A DNA stretch of 64,000 nt, taken from assembly GCA_002105175.1 (NCBI GenBank), contig MCGE01000015.1, positions 806,001 to 870,000 on the forward strand, written 5' to 3'. Shown in pieces: positions 11,450 to 24,898 of this stretch. The notes under the pieces were generated by a model. It was given only the letters and a program-made list of their open reading frames with translations, was not told the DNA's origin and ran no database searches. The stretch's first letter is position 1; the number at the start of each line of letters is the position of its first letter. The stretch is from Absidia repens. Taxonomy: Eukaryota; Mucoromycota; Mucoromycetes; Mucorales; Cunninghamellaceae. The translations under genes were made by a program, and so were the position numbers.

Positions 11450-14337
11450 GGCAGTCGAAGTAGATTATATATACATATACATATATATGTAAAGAAAGGG
11501 GCAAAGAAAGCTATCGTTGCAAGAAATTTTATTTGGCGCAAAAAAAAAAAAAAAAAAAAAATCGTGATTTCAACTCCGGATTTTTTCCAGACCTGTTTGC
11601 GCCCAACGGCAAGAATCGATTAAAAAATCGCGATACTGTGTACTGTTTACCACTCACACATAGCCAGTAGTGGCAGGTTCCAATTTGACAGCACTTGCCT
11701 GGCAATGAAGATACTGGTGAGGGAGCTATCAACGAACGACAAAATACCTTATATTGAATTTAAGGTTGGCTCTGAAAACATTGATTGTTCGCTGTGAAAA
11801 ATCGTGACTGGAATAATGATGCTTTTTTTTTTGGACCTCATCATTTTGGGTGCGGAGAGAGTGGATCAGGTTGGATGCAAATTTGGGCAGATCTATCCTT
11901 TATATAGGTGAGAGATAGCGCTTTTGTGCCGTTCATAAATATAGAGTAGGCCCAGGAGATTGTTTCATTCTGAATTTTCACATAGCTAGGATTGGTATGT
12001 GGAGCGGTAACGTGCTAAACTCTAAGTAGAAATCTCGATCCTTCAATGACCATTCAAATGGTGAATTGGTGTTCAACAAGGTAGATTATCTTTCTCGATC
12101 AAAAACAACCACTAGAACGTACAGCAAAGTCAACCTCCTCACTCAAAAATATAAAACTGTGGAACTAACAATTCCCATTTTTGCCCAATACTATCGTTGA
12201 CGTGAGCTCTAAATATTGACAAAACACTGTGAAAAACAAGATCGCCTAACGAAATACTACTTCCCACGCCAGCAACACACATACACACACACACACAAAC
12301 ACACTACAGAGGATCTATTGGAAGGGAGATTATCGAGAAAGTTGAAGAATGGTCAACACTGATTTAAAGGAATTATTGTTAAAAGGTATTTGATATATTG
12401 TACAAGACAAATAAGACATGAGAAAGATTACAAATGGATATCGTGTATTGAAATATAACAAACGCAAGCACTAATGAACAGGGACAATGGTAAAAATTAT
12501 TATAGAAGACATGAAAGGAACTAATTGGACATATTACATTGAAGCAAGTTAAAAATAGACATATTTTTATTCAGATGTAAATAACATTATATGGCAAGCC
12601 AAGACTAAATGAAGCTAATCAAGACTCCAAAGAGTCATTTACTGATAGGTCTAAATCCTAGATCCAAAATGAAAGGTTTCCCCATGCAACTTGTAATCCC
12701 TGAGCTGAAAACGCTTCTAAACTAGTCCAGGCACTAATCTACGCACACCGTAACCCCATAGGTGCCACGATTGTGAAGAATTAAAGAAAAGAGAGAGAGA
12801 GAGAAAGAGAAAATAAAAGGCAGGTGACGAAATAAATATTTCACGTGGGCGGGATGTGAAATGGAGTTGTTTTTTTTGGTCTCACAGAAGTATCTTGGTT
12901 TTGTAGACTATGTTGAGCAACTCCCCTCTCTCGCCACTGTAGACTTGCCATCGGATAGCTTTACGCTCTTTGATTGAACTAGATTATCTGACGTTATGTT
13001 TATTCTCCACCCTCACACATATACACACATACACATATACTTAGTTGCCTCACTTTTAAATATGTATCATGTCATAGTATTATCATTGGAACAGTTTAAT
13101 TTAGCTGTCATAGTTTGTATTTGCGTTTGAATAAAATATGCTTCGCTGTTATATCATATTTTCTACTCTTCCTATTTTTTCAGGTTGTTTTTTTTTTTTT
13201 TTTTTTTATCTCTCAATACATAGGACAATCTTGCTAGAAAACATAGAAGATGAAAAGAATCTCATGAGCGACAAAATCCGGTTACACAAACGATAGACAG
13301 CCACAAAAAGTCGCGCTTTACCAATTGTATAATAATATAATCCGGAAAATCATCTACATATAAATGACCAACAACGTGACGCCACACTGCAGATAATGTA
13401 AAGAATGTTTTATCTTGAAAACGATGTTTGTAACACAATTTTAAGATGCTTGTATGGTTATATCTATGCATTTGTAGGTGCTTTAATTGAACCTCTTCTG
13501 GTAATTTTTAAAAAGTGGGATTTCAATGTGATTCGTTGGCGTCTTATAGAAATAGTGGATTGCCACTGTAGTTATATTGGTGTGCACAATGCCTTTCTTC
13601 GGAATAAAATACTTTGATAATAGTTGGAAATTCTCATTTTTTGTCTTTTACGGTGTTGGCGATGGTGGACTGTGATGACGGTAGGTATTGAGGTGATGCA
13701 GTGACTTTTTTTTTTTTTTTTTTTTTACAGAAAGCTAATGACGGGAACGGTTCCGCAATGTCCTGCTCCGTGCTCCGTCTCACTTGGCAGAACAGACGTT
13801 GATTAAATACCCCCTAGTACATTCTTTCTTATAACATACTATAATGACTCCATCATCGTATAAAAAATTTACAGGGCACCATTTAATATAATGGAAAGAG
13901 AAAAAGGAGGTATCATGAATAGGGGGTGGGGCAAATAAAAGGGGGCGGGTAATTGAAACAGGAAACGGTAGAAAGTGTAACTTCCATTTATTGTTCGCAA
14001 TAATCCGTGCATTAAAAAAAAAAAAAAAAAAAGATATTACACAATTCTAAATATCAATGAGCAACATCACCACAGCAACAAAATAAAAAACACAAATAAA
14101 GATCCTCATGAATTGTTTCTGCAATCAATAGATGGCACGCCAATTGAGACAGCTAAAAATGGGTTTCATATTTGTTTTATTTGTATTGAGAATACTATAT
14201 ACATATGTATATATATATAAGAGGCTAAAACGACACACAAGATATGTAAAAAATGTAAAAAAGGTAAAATAAACAACAATAATGTAAAACTACAGAAACT
14301 AAACTAGGGGGGAGGACGCCAATAGAGAATCGATCGA
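11450..14337. other. Long spacer containing a dispersed-repeat copy
   Basis: No gene is recognised. 12360-12852 is a minus-oriented copy of the dispersed repeat, with an opposite-facing 3' module at about 13060-13160. Poly-T/A tracts occur at 11541-11561, 13187-13207, 13707-13727 and 14013-14031. An open frame at 13405-13617 lacks recognisable features. 11570-11900 contains AT-rich unique sequence. Confidence 0.6.
12360..13160 (-). repeat. Dispersed repeat copy, minus orientation, with inverted 3' module
   Basis: Read on the minus strand, TTCACGTGGGCGGG at about 12840-12854 marks the 5' box, a G/A-rich tract follows, the core AAAATGAAAGGTTTCCCCAT lies at about 12667-12686, and the 3' module with TTTTTATTCAGATG lies near 12560. 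Sub-repeats with GACATGAGAA and GGTCAACACTGAT extend to about 12340. On the other side, 13085-13145 holds the same 3' module in plus orientation (TAGCTGTCATAGTTTGTATT then GAATAAAATATGC). Confidence 0.7.
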
Positions 14338-16721
14338 TCACATGATAAACAAGAGACTCGTGTCTATGGTAAGAAGATGATATAAGTCAATTTTGCCATT
14401 TTCATATTTTCCTCCATTGTTGTTATTGCTGTAGAGAGGGCTTACCTATCGGATGACTACAGCTGAGCTGTGGTCGTTGAGAGTATTTTTCACTAAGGAT
14501 GGCACGAATAGAGTTCAATAATTGCAGATAAGATTGGTTTCTGTTGGAGCGTAAAACAGCTAAGGAACGAGATTTTATGTACGTTAGAATACGAACACAG
14601 AACCTTTCTTTTTTTGCGGGGGATTCCCGGTATACTACTTACTAGTGAGCGCATAAGACATGGCCCCAGTGGCTTTGGAGTTGATCACCGCATCCGCACT
14701 TGTTTGATCGTCACGGCATCCAGAGAAGGAGATCACGTCAGCTTCTGTACCCTTGAATTGTTTCATTCGTTGATCAGCCCTTTTCCCAGTGATGACCTTG
14801 TTTCCTAGAGACATGAGCGAAGAGATAGCGCCACCAACATTACCACTAGCATACGACATCCCCGCCTTTAATAACCCAGACCCTGCATCCTTGAATAAAT
14901 TTTGTTCCTTGATAGCACCTTTTGTAGAATAAACATACGGCAAGTCCAGAGCAGTGCCACTATGACAACTATCAAATATAGCAGTCAATCGACACCCCCT
15001 TGGTAACCGTTGGACCATAATTGCGTTCATTTCCTTTTTTTTTTACAAAAATAAAAATAAAAAGGTGTAAAAGCAGATATATTTGTTGTTTGGAATAAAG
15101 GGGTTGGACTTACATCATCAACTATTTGACCCGAGGTTCCAGGATAGCGGTCATGGTCCACAGGATAGATCGTTTCATCGTAACCATCATCTTCATCCCC
15201 GTCAGCATCTTTCACCTAGTTAAATCAATGATGTCAATGATAATCTAACCGTCCAAAAAAGCCAAAACACTTACACTCCCTCCATGGCCACTGTAATGGA
15301 AAAAGAATCTATAAATGACAACGAAGTGAATAAATGATTTGTATGCGAGTGGGCATTGACCTTGATCCAAATATTTGTATATCGTTTTTAAACTTACGAG
15401 TCATTGGGCTGAGCGTTGGCCACCAACCATTGCATTCCGCTGATAATATTCTGCCTTGTTGGAATAAACCGTGGTTCCTTTTGATCGTCCGTAAGAACCA
15501 CCATATCTTCCTATGGTATAAATAAATAAATAAACGTCATCGGTGAAATGACAAAACAAATCAATTGAGACCAAATATGTATATTGTCATTCTGGGCTTA
15601 CCGGACGGAAATTGTATAATGAAGTCAAAAAGAGTTTGACATTCTGCACATCGTTGATACAGCCTAAATATGTATAGATGTCGTATGTACATTTTGTGAG
15701 TATACAGTATATCCTATTTGACACATATACCCCGTGTATTCTTTACCACGCAATTCATTTTTTGATTTGAAGTAGTTGATACCGATCAAAAGCGCACGTT
15801 TTCGACCTTGGCCTTATGTAAAAAAAAAACAACAACAACAACAAATGAATAAAACTGCATAAACACGTAATGAAGGATCACTTACAATTAGACAGCTGGA
15901 AGTTAGGCGGAGATGTGTTTTGCATGACGGGGTTGACATGCATGATGAATTGGTTGGATCCTTGCTGATTGGGAGGTGAAGCATGAGGCACTATAAATCA
16001 TCAAAGGATATAAGTATTGAATAGAAAATTGACGTTTCTCCATGTACCTGGGCGTGCTGGTTGATGGACAGAGTTGACAGGCTGAGGGTAGTGCGCTTGC
16101 GATAGAGTAGGATCAGTAGGACGAAAAGCAGGGTCCGGACCTATAATAAAGTGAACAGTATAAATTATGTGCGTATGTGAGGGTGGGTGCGCCGTTTAAT
16201 ATACTTACCCGTATATGGAGGCCGGATGTGCTCATTACCGGGATATGGCCGATAGTTTGGACCGTTTTGCGGAGCTGGAGGTGAGTACTAAAAAGTCATT
16301 AACAAAGAAGAAAAAAAAGAAAAAGAAGAAGAGTGAGAATAATTTGGATAAATAATTTGTTATGCAGGAAGTCAATGTACTACTTACATTGGAGTGAGAG
16401 CCATAGTTTTGACGATCACCAGATTGAGGTAAGGAAGGTGGAGGATACTATGACAAGATGTATAAGAAATCAATAGTAAAAACATTGAAACAGACTTACA
16501 TTAGCAACTGAGGAAGATCCAGGAAAAGGTTGCTGCTGAGGAGGATACCCTTGACCGTATTGCTGCTGGGGAGGGTAATTTGGAGGTGGGTAGTTTTGCT
16601 GTTGCTGCTGTTGGGGAGGGTAATTAGGAGGTGGGTAGTTTTGTTGTTGCTGCTGCTGTGGAGGGTAGTTTGGAGGAGGATATCTACCCCCACCAGTACC
16701 GTAGTTTCCAGGATAAGACAT
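14338..16721 (-). CDS. Type I metacaspase (caspase-like cysteine protease)
   Basis: Thirteen exons (16500-16721, 16388-16447, 16209-16287, 16048-16140, 15886-15990, 15747-15812, 15602-15663, 15398-15510, 15275-15308, 15114-15215, 14643-15033, 14446-14559, 14338-14363) join in frame to give about 488 aa. Metacaspases cleave after Arg or Lys, need calcium, and act in stress, proteostasis and cell death. The N-terminal prodomain (about 1-175) is Pro/Gln/Tyr-rich with [15 protein letters not shown] repeats, typical of yeast Mca1. The p20 region starts [13 protein letters not shown]; the catalytic dyad is His275 in HYSGHGG and Cys335 in FDSCHSGT. The p10 part includes [16 protein letters not shown] and [10 protein letters not shown], and the C-terminus is the usual short hydrophobic tail on a 26-nt exon. 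Splitting into many small exons, one of 34 nt, is notable. Confidence 0.95.
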
Positions 16722-18512
16722 ATTATACGTTTTCACAACTCGATAAAAATAAATAAAGAGATTGGAAAAAAAAAAAAAAAAAGATCGACGGTTCAAAGAT
16801 CAGGCTTGATATTTTCAAACGCCGCCGAGACATAAGGAAATGACCAAAACAGCAGACACCACTCAAGTACTCGTGATTTCAACGTAGGGGTAACTGCAAA
16901 TAACGCATTGTGATAATCGCCTGTATGGATTTGTTTATAGAAGAAGAAGGATAACAAGCGTATCATCATTTCGCCATGAGATGATGCATTACGTACTGTA
17001 GCAATCCAAGTTTTTTTTTCCTTCATTTTGAGTCACCGAGGCGTACGATGGTGGGCGGTGCTCAGCGAATTGTCCTGTCATCAGTTCAATGCCCGAACCA
17101 TAATTTTTCTTTTTATGGATGATTCTCCTCCAAAGCCAAAAAGGAAAGTATGTATACAATATCATGTGTAAATATATAAAAGATACAGTATGACAATTAC
17201 TGGAGTCAATAAATCATATTACAGTATTGAGCACATAAATCAAACAAACAAGGGTGAGAGGTTAACGAACTATCATTACGATCTTCACCAAAAAAATCTT
17301 TTTTTTTTTTTTGGTAAATGATCTGTTTTTGGTATATTGCGAACTAGACAAAGTAGCAAACTGATGTTTTGTGATACATTAATAAGAATAATGTTCATCA
17401 ACAATCAGATCATCGAAAGTTCTTTGTTTGTTTTTTTTGAGTATGGCTTTTTTTTTTTTTTTGCTGGTCCAGCCAAATGACTGGACCAAGTTTTAATTGA
17501 AAAAGATATATTATTTTCTTTAAAATTGTGTATAATAACAAAAAAAAAAACAAAAAAAAAAGGGTCATGAATAATTCTAGCCAACAAAATTGCCATTTTT
17601 TGTTTTACGCAAAACAATCAAGATGTATATAGTGATTTAAAACGAACTGGTCGTTTATTTTTCTTTCTTAACTTTACGCCTAAATCAATGCACGTGGATG
17701 ATTAAGCTAAGTTGAATGGATATTCCATCGCTTTATTTTTCGTGTGCGTGCGTGTGTGCGCTGAACGGAAATTGCTATAATTATGCACTTTTTTTCTCTT
17801 TCAGAAATCATAATAGATCTACGTTGTGTGAGCACTAAAATATTTCAAGCCATTTGAAAAAACAAAAAAAGTATTTATAGTTACTGGGGAACGGATAAAT
17901 TAGAGATTTGATTTGATGATAAGAAAGGTTACTGGATGATGACTGGTCCTATTATAATAGAATAAACAAAAATATATGATAAAACGAGGCTTATTGGGCC
18001 GACTCATCGTAAAAAATATCTATTACCTACCAATCACTTTTCTTTTTTGGGTCGGGTTGTTTTTTATATATATTTTCCATTTGGTTGTGCATGATAATAA
18101 AAACAAAGAACGAGGAGGGAGGGAGGAGGGGGTAGGCAGGTAAGGTGCGGACTGGTAAGGGGAGAAGGGATGAAGGGGTGAGACAAACATTCCCAAATAA
18201 CCGAAAGACTTAAATAGAAACAGGGCGCTTTTACATTTTGCTAAGTGGGGTAACTTGCATTAGTATAATCGTCGATCCTTTTGGGGACTTTTTTATTTTA
18301 TTTTATTTATTGTCTTGTAGGTAGCTGATTTTTAAAACTCCGTTAGCTTGTCCTATAAAGTCCCGTTTACAAGAAAATAATAAAATCTATTTTTTTTGTC
18401 TCTCTTTTTCTCTTTCTCTTTCTATTTTATTAATTTTTATTATTACTTTGTATTCATTCTTCTTTCTTTTATACCCTTTTTTATTTTGAAAAAAAAGTAG
18501 CTTTTTCTTGAA
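16722..18512. other. Spacer, no gene recognised
   Basis: 17040-17080 carries a short relative of the 161-378 repeat (CGATGGTGGGCGGTGCTCAG). The rest is AT-rich with homopolymers at 17298-17312 and 17450-17462, a G-rich block (18112-18180) and a long pyrimidine-rich leader (18385-18485) before the gene starting at 18513. Open frames are short and featureless. Confidence 0.6.
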
Positions 18513-21500
18513 ATGGCGGTGCATTCATTACAAACCATGGATCAATTCAACAGATCAAAGCATTCACTATCAAGTCACCCTTCTACCGCCACAAATTCAA
18601 CCTGTGTTTCAAGGCCTACTTCAACTCATGGTGGAAAAATTGGAAGCAACAACTTTGAACACGTCTTGAATCTATTGGAAGTCACGTTCAAAGGCTTTTT
18701 ATCTCACAGCAATACAGACCGTCCAGAGGAATCTTTGGGTAGTTTGGTGAATCGGACATTACAATTTGATACTTTATTGGATTTTATTGATACCTCAGAT
18801 GAACCTGCAATTGTTTGTCAGCCATCCTCTTCACCCTCAAAATCCACATCATTTACATCAACTACATCATCAACAACATACTTACCATCAAATTCCACAT
18901 CTACAACCACTTTATCACCACTGAATGCATCATCACCCTTAGCATCTGCATCATCATTCATTACATACAGCCAAATGCATTCTTTTATACTCAACTCATT
19001 CAACTTGGCGCAATTCAACCTTCGCCGTGGTGCTCGTGTCGCCGTATGTCTACCTCAAGGTCCTTCACTTGGTCTTTGCCTTATATCCATCATGGCCTAT
19101 TGTACTTGCGCTCCCTCCAATGATACACTTACTCCTGAAGAACTCTTGCATGATTACAAGAAAATGCAGATCCAAGCAGTCGTTGTCCCAAACTACAAAC
19201 TCCGAAATATGGAAAATGATGATCCTTTGGTCTCCACATTACGGCAAGGTGGTTTACAACTGATTGGTCTAGAAACTGAAACCGAAGACAGCATACTCTT
19301 TACTCTTCACGCGGATCCTTATTCTCAACAACAACAACACCAACAACCAAATACTGATGATATCATTGACGATTCCCCTTCTGCTCTTCTCAATCAAGCC
19401 AACGATACAGTGATGATCCTACAAACTTCTGGAACAAGTGGAACCAAAAAAGTCGTGCCTTATCTCTTGCAAACCTTGTGTGTGGCGACAACTTGTGTGT
19501 CTGCTTCTTATGGTATCAAGCCTACTGACATGAATATCAATATGATGCCTCTTTATCATGTTGGTGGTGTGGTCCGTAGCTTATTGACTCCTATATTTAC
19601 CACTGGAATTGTTGTCTTATGCAAGGTATGTAAACATCTCCTCCAAATGCGTGCCATTGAACATTGATCTAATCTACTCGCTTTTTTATTTTTATTTTTT
19701 CTTTTCTTTTTATATATATTTATTATCTGTATTTGTTGATATTTCTAGGGATTTGACGCTGGGTTATTTTGGGATATTCTGGAACGCCAAGACCGTCAAG
19801 TATGGTATTTTGCTGTGCCCACCATGCATCAAGCCATTTTGCAAGAAGGATCCATGCGAAAACAAACCGAAAAACAACGCGAATCTGTCAAAATGGTGTG
19901 TAATGCTGGCGGAGATCTTTTGCCAATGCTAGCCAATCGGCTCAAGGCCATGTTTCCTTCTGCGGTTGTGTTACCTTCCTACGGTATGACCGAATGCCTT
20001 CCTATTTCTGCTCCTCCTCGGGATTATGATCTTTCTCGGTCTGGGACGTCTGGTCTTTTGGTGGGTCCCGATTTGATGATTGCCAAGGATGATCGTAATG
20101 TGCTTACTGATGGCGTGATTGGACATATCATGGTGCGCGGTTTTCCTTGCTTTGGTGGTTACGAAGGTGTCGACAAAGCAGCTACTTTCAATGCTGATGG
20201 TTGGTTTGATACTGGTGACACCGGCTACATGAAGGATGGCTACCTTTATATTACTGGTCGATCCAAGGAAATCATCAATCGCGGTGGTGAAGTCATCTCT
20301 CCGTTTGAAATCGAAGAAATCCTCATGTCTCATCCAAAAGTGGCACAAACGATGGTATTTTCTGTCCCTCATGAAACTTTACAAGAAACGATCGGCGCCG
20401 TGATTGTTACTCAAGGTAAACTTTTTTTTTTTTGGATCTTGCGCACATACAAAAATACTAAGCCTGTATCTTATCGTTTTCTAATAATAGAGGGGAATAC
20501 TCGACCCGATTTACGGTCGCTTCGTTTATTTATGGAACAAAAGCTTCACCAATCAAAACTACCTCAAGTACTTGTCTATATGGATGGTTTACCGCGCAAC
20601 AACGTGAACAAAGTCATGCGTATTCAATTCAGCAACAGACTCGACATGCCCATGTTTATGGATGCTGAAAGCAACATCAATGCCACTCAACGACTTTACG
20701 AAGCCACATGTCCACCAAATGGCACGCCATTGACGGAACACATCAGCAAACAGCAAATTACTTGGTCTATTGAAGATGTCAACACGCACCTCACCCAACA
20801 TCCTCAAGTCAACGATTGCGCAACCTATCAAAATCCCGACAATGCTCAGATCTACACGTTTATCGTGCTCAACGACGGCAACAAATTGAACAGCGACACA
20901 GACCACTTGATCAGCACACTTAGAGAATGGTTGGAAATGCAAATCCATGATTATATGCAGCCACGCCATATGATTTTTGTCGATACCCTTGACCGCAACA
21001 GTAATGGTATGTTTGATGACGATTACCTCTATGATCTGTGCCTTCAGCAACAACAAACATCCGATGATCCAATTGCATTGACTCTCCGTGACGTTTTTGC
21101 CTATGTGTTGGGACTAGCAGCAGCCCCTTCAACCAGCCACGACAATGACGATGATGATGACAAAAAATCGACCAAATCAGGCATGTCAGCAAAGACGGTA
21201 GCAACAGCCACCAACGCGGTAACGACATTTCCCATCGATGGTGACTTTTTTGAATATGGCGGCAATTCTCTCAAAAGTGGATTTTTGATCTCGCAAATCA
21301 GAGCTCGACTTGGCGTGGTGCTCCCGGTGACGATTCTCTATGAAGACAACAACAAAACCCCCATCGGCCTGGCTGGTACCTGTCGTGAAAAGATGGCCAA
21401 GGATCATCCGTTACTGACCATGGGTTACGATGCATTCCGAAAAACCTGCGATGGTGATACGAATGGCAATGGCAATGGTGGTGGTGGCGGACTTGGCGGC

Positions 21501-24074
21501 GGCTCTCCGAACCAACAAGACTTTGGCAGTGCTGCATACAAGGCCCGCATGGCGCAACGACCCCCCAGCGGTTCCCGCAATCTCTTCAACCCCTTTATCA
21601 TGCTATTCCAACTCTCTCCTCTTTGTGTCCTTCAGCCGATGCAGGCGACCGTGCGGTGGTTTTTCTTTGCTTACGTCTTGTCATTACTGGCGTCCTCATG
21701 GACCTTCTCTGCTCAAAACCACGGGTTCCGATTGGTGCAGCTGGTATTGTCCCTTTGTCTTGCTGCGATTGCTGGAGCCATTGTGTTTCCTTTGGTAGCT
21801 ATTCTTGTCAAATGGGTCGTGATTGGGCGGTACCGTGCCGGATCGTATCCCTTGTGGGGCCAATATTATTTGCGATGGTGGTTTGTCCAAAAGGTGATCG
21901 ATTTGATGGGTCATGGCATATTTGAATTCGACGCTCAAACGTATGGATGGTATCTCTGGCTCATGGGTGCGAAAGTGGGCAAAAACTGTCAGATCGATCG
22001 ACGTGCTGATATTCAGGAATATGATTTGCTGACGTTTGGTGATGGCTGTGTGTTGGAAACCAAATCGGTGGTGCGACCTTTCACTTTATCTACTGGGCGA
22101 ATGAATTTGGATCCCATCGTGATTGGTGACAACTGCGTGGTGGGACTTCGGTCGTTTGTCGTCGCTGGTTCAACGCTTGCCCCTGGAACCGCCATGGCCC
22201 CCTTGACCTCCTCCTTCCCTCGTCAATTGAATGCCGGTGATGGCGCTGCTGCATCCATCAACACTCCTCAAGGGATGGCATTGGCTGACCTTAGTCGTGC
22301 CTCTTACCCTGGTCCTCATGTGGTTTTACGTTACTTGGTGTGCTGGCCCATCGTCTTTATCATCAACTTGATTTCCAACTTGCCATGGCTCGGTGTGATC
22401 TTCTTGCTTACGAATCAAGCCTTTTTTTCCAAAAGCATGGACCCATCTTCAAGTCGATTCAGTGAACTGGTGCTTTATTTTGCTATGCCAAAACGTGTAG
22501 GTTATCATATGCTTGCTGTGGCTGTACGGAAAACAATTGTACCCATTTTCTACCTCCTTCTTGTGATCCTCTTCAAGCGTGGTGTGATTGGGGAATTCAA
22601 AGCAGGTCCTCGGCGTCGTGACCAGCTTTCCTTGATGCGATATTGGTTGATGGAAAAATTGCTCCCTCCTGGTGAAAATTTGCAAGGTGTGGCGAGTATC
22701 ATTGGGACCCATTACGAACCTATCAGCATGATTTATCGACTTCTCGGCGCCAAAGTTGGCAAGCGGGTGTATTGGCCTGGCAGTGGACTGAATGTGGTGG
22801 AATACGACTTGCTTACTATTGGTGACGATGTGATCTTTGGCTCTCGATCCCATATCTTATGCTCGGATGCGAATGAGTCTCTTCCTATATCTATTGGTGA
22901 TGGCGCGATGATGGCGGACAATTGTGTTCTTTTGCCTGGCTCTAGTATTGGTCGACATGCTGTACTTGGTTCCGGTGGCTTGCTCAAGAAAAACTTCGGC
23001 ATTGCGGATCACTCTACTTGGTTTGGCGCATTCAATGGTAATGCCATCAAATTCCGTGACGGTGTGGATCCTTCCAAATCGGCTGCTGCAGCCGTTGCCA
23101 ACAACAAGCCGACAGCTACTGAAAAGATGGTTGAAAAGGACACAAATGGCGAAGTGACAGTGGTGACCATCAACAAAGAAGAAGATGACGATCAAAAATC
23201 CACCATCCGACCCTTTGGACGAGCCTTTTACCAACGCAAAGCAACTTACTTCGTGATTCCTCTCTTTTTCATTGTGCCTTTCAATATTCTGGTCAATATG
23301 TTTGCTTCTATTGTGTGGGCGGTGCCTGTGACAGCTGCTATTCAAGTGGCCGCCTATTATCAAATGGCTTCCTCTTATCAATCCTCCTCCATGGCCACTT
23401 CTGCTGCTGCTGTCGCCGGTACGGCGGTGATCCCCAAGACCATTTTGACATCCAAGGAAGGCTTTACACTCTTGGTGATTCTCGGCGTTATGGTAGGTGT
23501 GATGACCACGATGACGTTTCTGTGCCTTTCTCTGGACGTAGCTTCGAAATGGATGATCTTTGGTCGACGTAAACAAGGACAATACAACTGGGATGAATCT
23601 TCTTACTGTCAACGATGGCAATTTTTGATCGCGATTCAACAAACGCTCCGTCATAAAGCGCTTAATTATATTGGTGGCTCGGCATGGATTGTCCTTTATT
23701 TCCGTGGGTTGGGCTGCCGCATTGGCAAACGTGTGTGTCTGTATCCCAATGGCGGTGATCCAATGATGACTGAACCTGATCTTGTTACCATGGAAGACGA
23801 TGTGGCGGTGGACAATGCTTCTTTGATTTGCCATTTGAATACTCTGGGTCAGTTCAGTATCAATCCATTACGTGTGGGTGCCGGGTCTGTGCTTCGTACT
23901 GGGTCTCGATTGGCTGCGGGGGCAACCATGATGGAAGACTGCACCATGCTGGAGCATACCTTAATTATTTCCGGTGAAGTGGCTGATCGTGGTTCTATGT
24001 GGCAAGGTTACCCGGCTGCCAATATCACCGACGAACTGGATAGTCTTCTAAAAACGGAAAAAACTAGCGGTTAG
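18513..24074 (+). CDS. NRPS-like membrane enzyme: adenylation, carrier, three left-handed beta-helix modules
   Basis: Three exons (18513-19625, 19749-20415, 20491-24074) give about 1,787 aa. The adenylation domain shows LQTSGTSGTKK (305-313 for the core), SYGMTE (448-453), TGD (526-528) and GRSKEIINRGGEVISPFEIEE. Residues about 688-765 look like a second adenylation C-terminal subdomain. A carrier domain follows, with attachment Ser853 in YGGNSLKSG. The remainder alternates membrane segments (from about 965, LQPMQATVRWFFFAYVLS) with three hexapeptide-repeat (LbH) units beginning near 1095, 1353 and 1675. The plan matches the bacterial NRPS terminal-domain family (TIGR02353) and epsilon-poly-L-lysine synthetase: adenylation, thiolation, six membrane spans and three tandem C domains. 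Product and substrate cannot be read from the sequence; the adenylation motifs look closer to acyl-CoA ligases than to typical amino-acid domains. Confidence 0.9.
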
Positions 24075-24847
24075 ATTAGTATTTGTAGTTTACACGTGTA
24101 CATGTAGTTGTAGTAGCTCTTTGTTTTTTATTTGTTTTTTATTTTTTAATATACACATATTTTATCATTCTCCCCCTTATTTTTTGTTGTTGTGTTTGTT
24201 GTTGTATGTATAATAAAAAAATATTCTTGTGATCGCATTGATTATGACTTCCCATGATACGTGCAGTTTCACCTGATCCCATTGTGTCATTTTTTTTTTC
24301 TGTGTGTGTATGTGTGTGTATGAGAGGCGGGTTGTTTTTAGTTGGGTTTTTTTATTTGAACGCCGACTACAGGGTTATAATATGTCATCAAGGGTCTTCG
24401 CAGGCACTGCCATTGGGACGAAAAAAAAAAAAGGTGGGTTACCTACCTATGCTTGGATTGAATATTGTTCAAGTAAAGCGTCCATCGCCCACTTTATTAT
24501 GATGAACCTTTTTTCTTTTTTTTTCTCCGTGACCCAGCGTATAGGTTCCGGTTTACACAGACTAATCAAAATAGGGTTTCTCTCCAGTGTTCTTGTTATT
24601 TCTTTTACATACCAAGAAAGATTGGGGAACTTGCGTGAGCGCCTCATAATACATAGTATACAATCAAATCTTTTCAAATGAGTGTAGTATGATGTATCAG
24701 ATCTACTAAATCCACCCTTTCGGAATTTTTTTTTTTTTTTTTTTGACAGCTCGAACAGGATTGTCTTGCTGAGTCCATTGCTGACATACGACCCCACTCC
24801 TCCACCCCCGCCTCCGGAGCCCCACACAAAATCGGACAAATGTTGAC

Positions 24848-24898
<51 letters not shown>

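Noticed and set aside
22857..23834. 325-codon minus-strand open frame
   Set aside because: It is antisense to the NRPS-like gene, which has clear domains there; the translation is His/Arg-rich and featureless.
24850..24896. Long poly-A run as a retrogene tail
   Set aside because: The sequence beside it has no coding similarity and no flanking duplication; it is best treated as a simple homopolymer.
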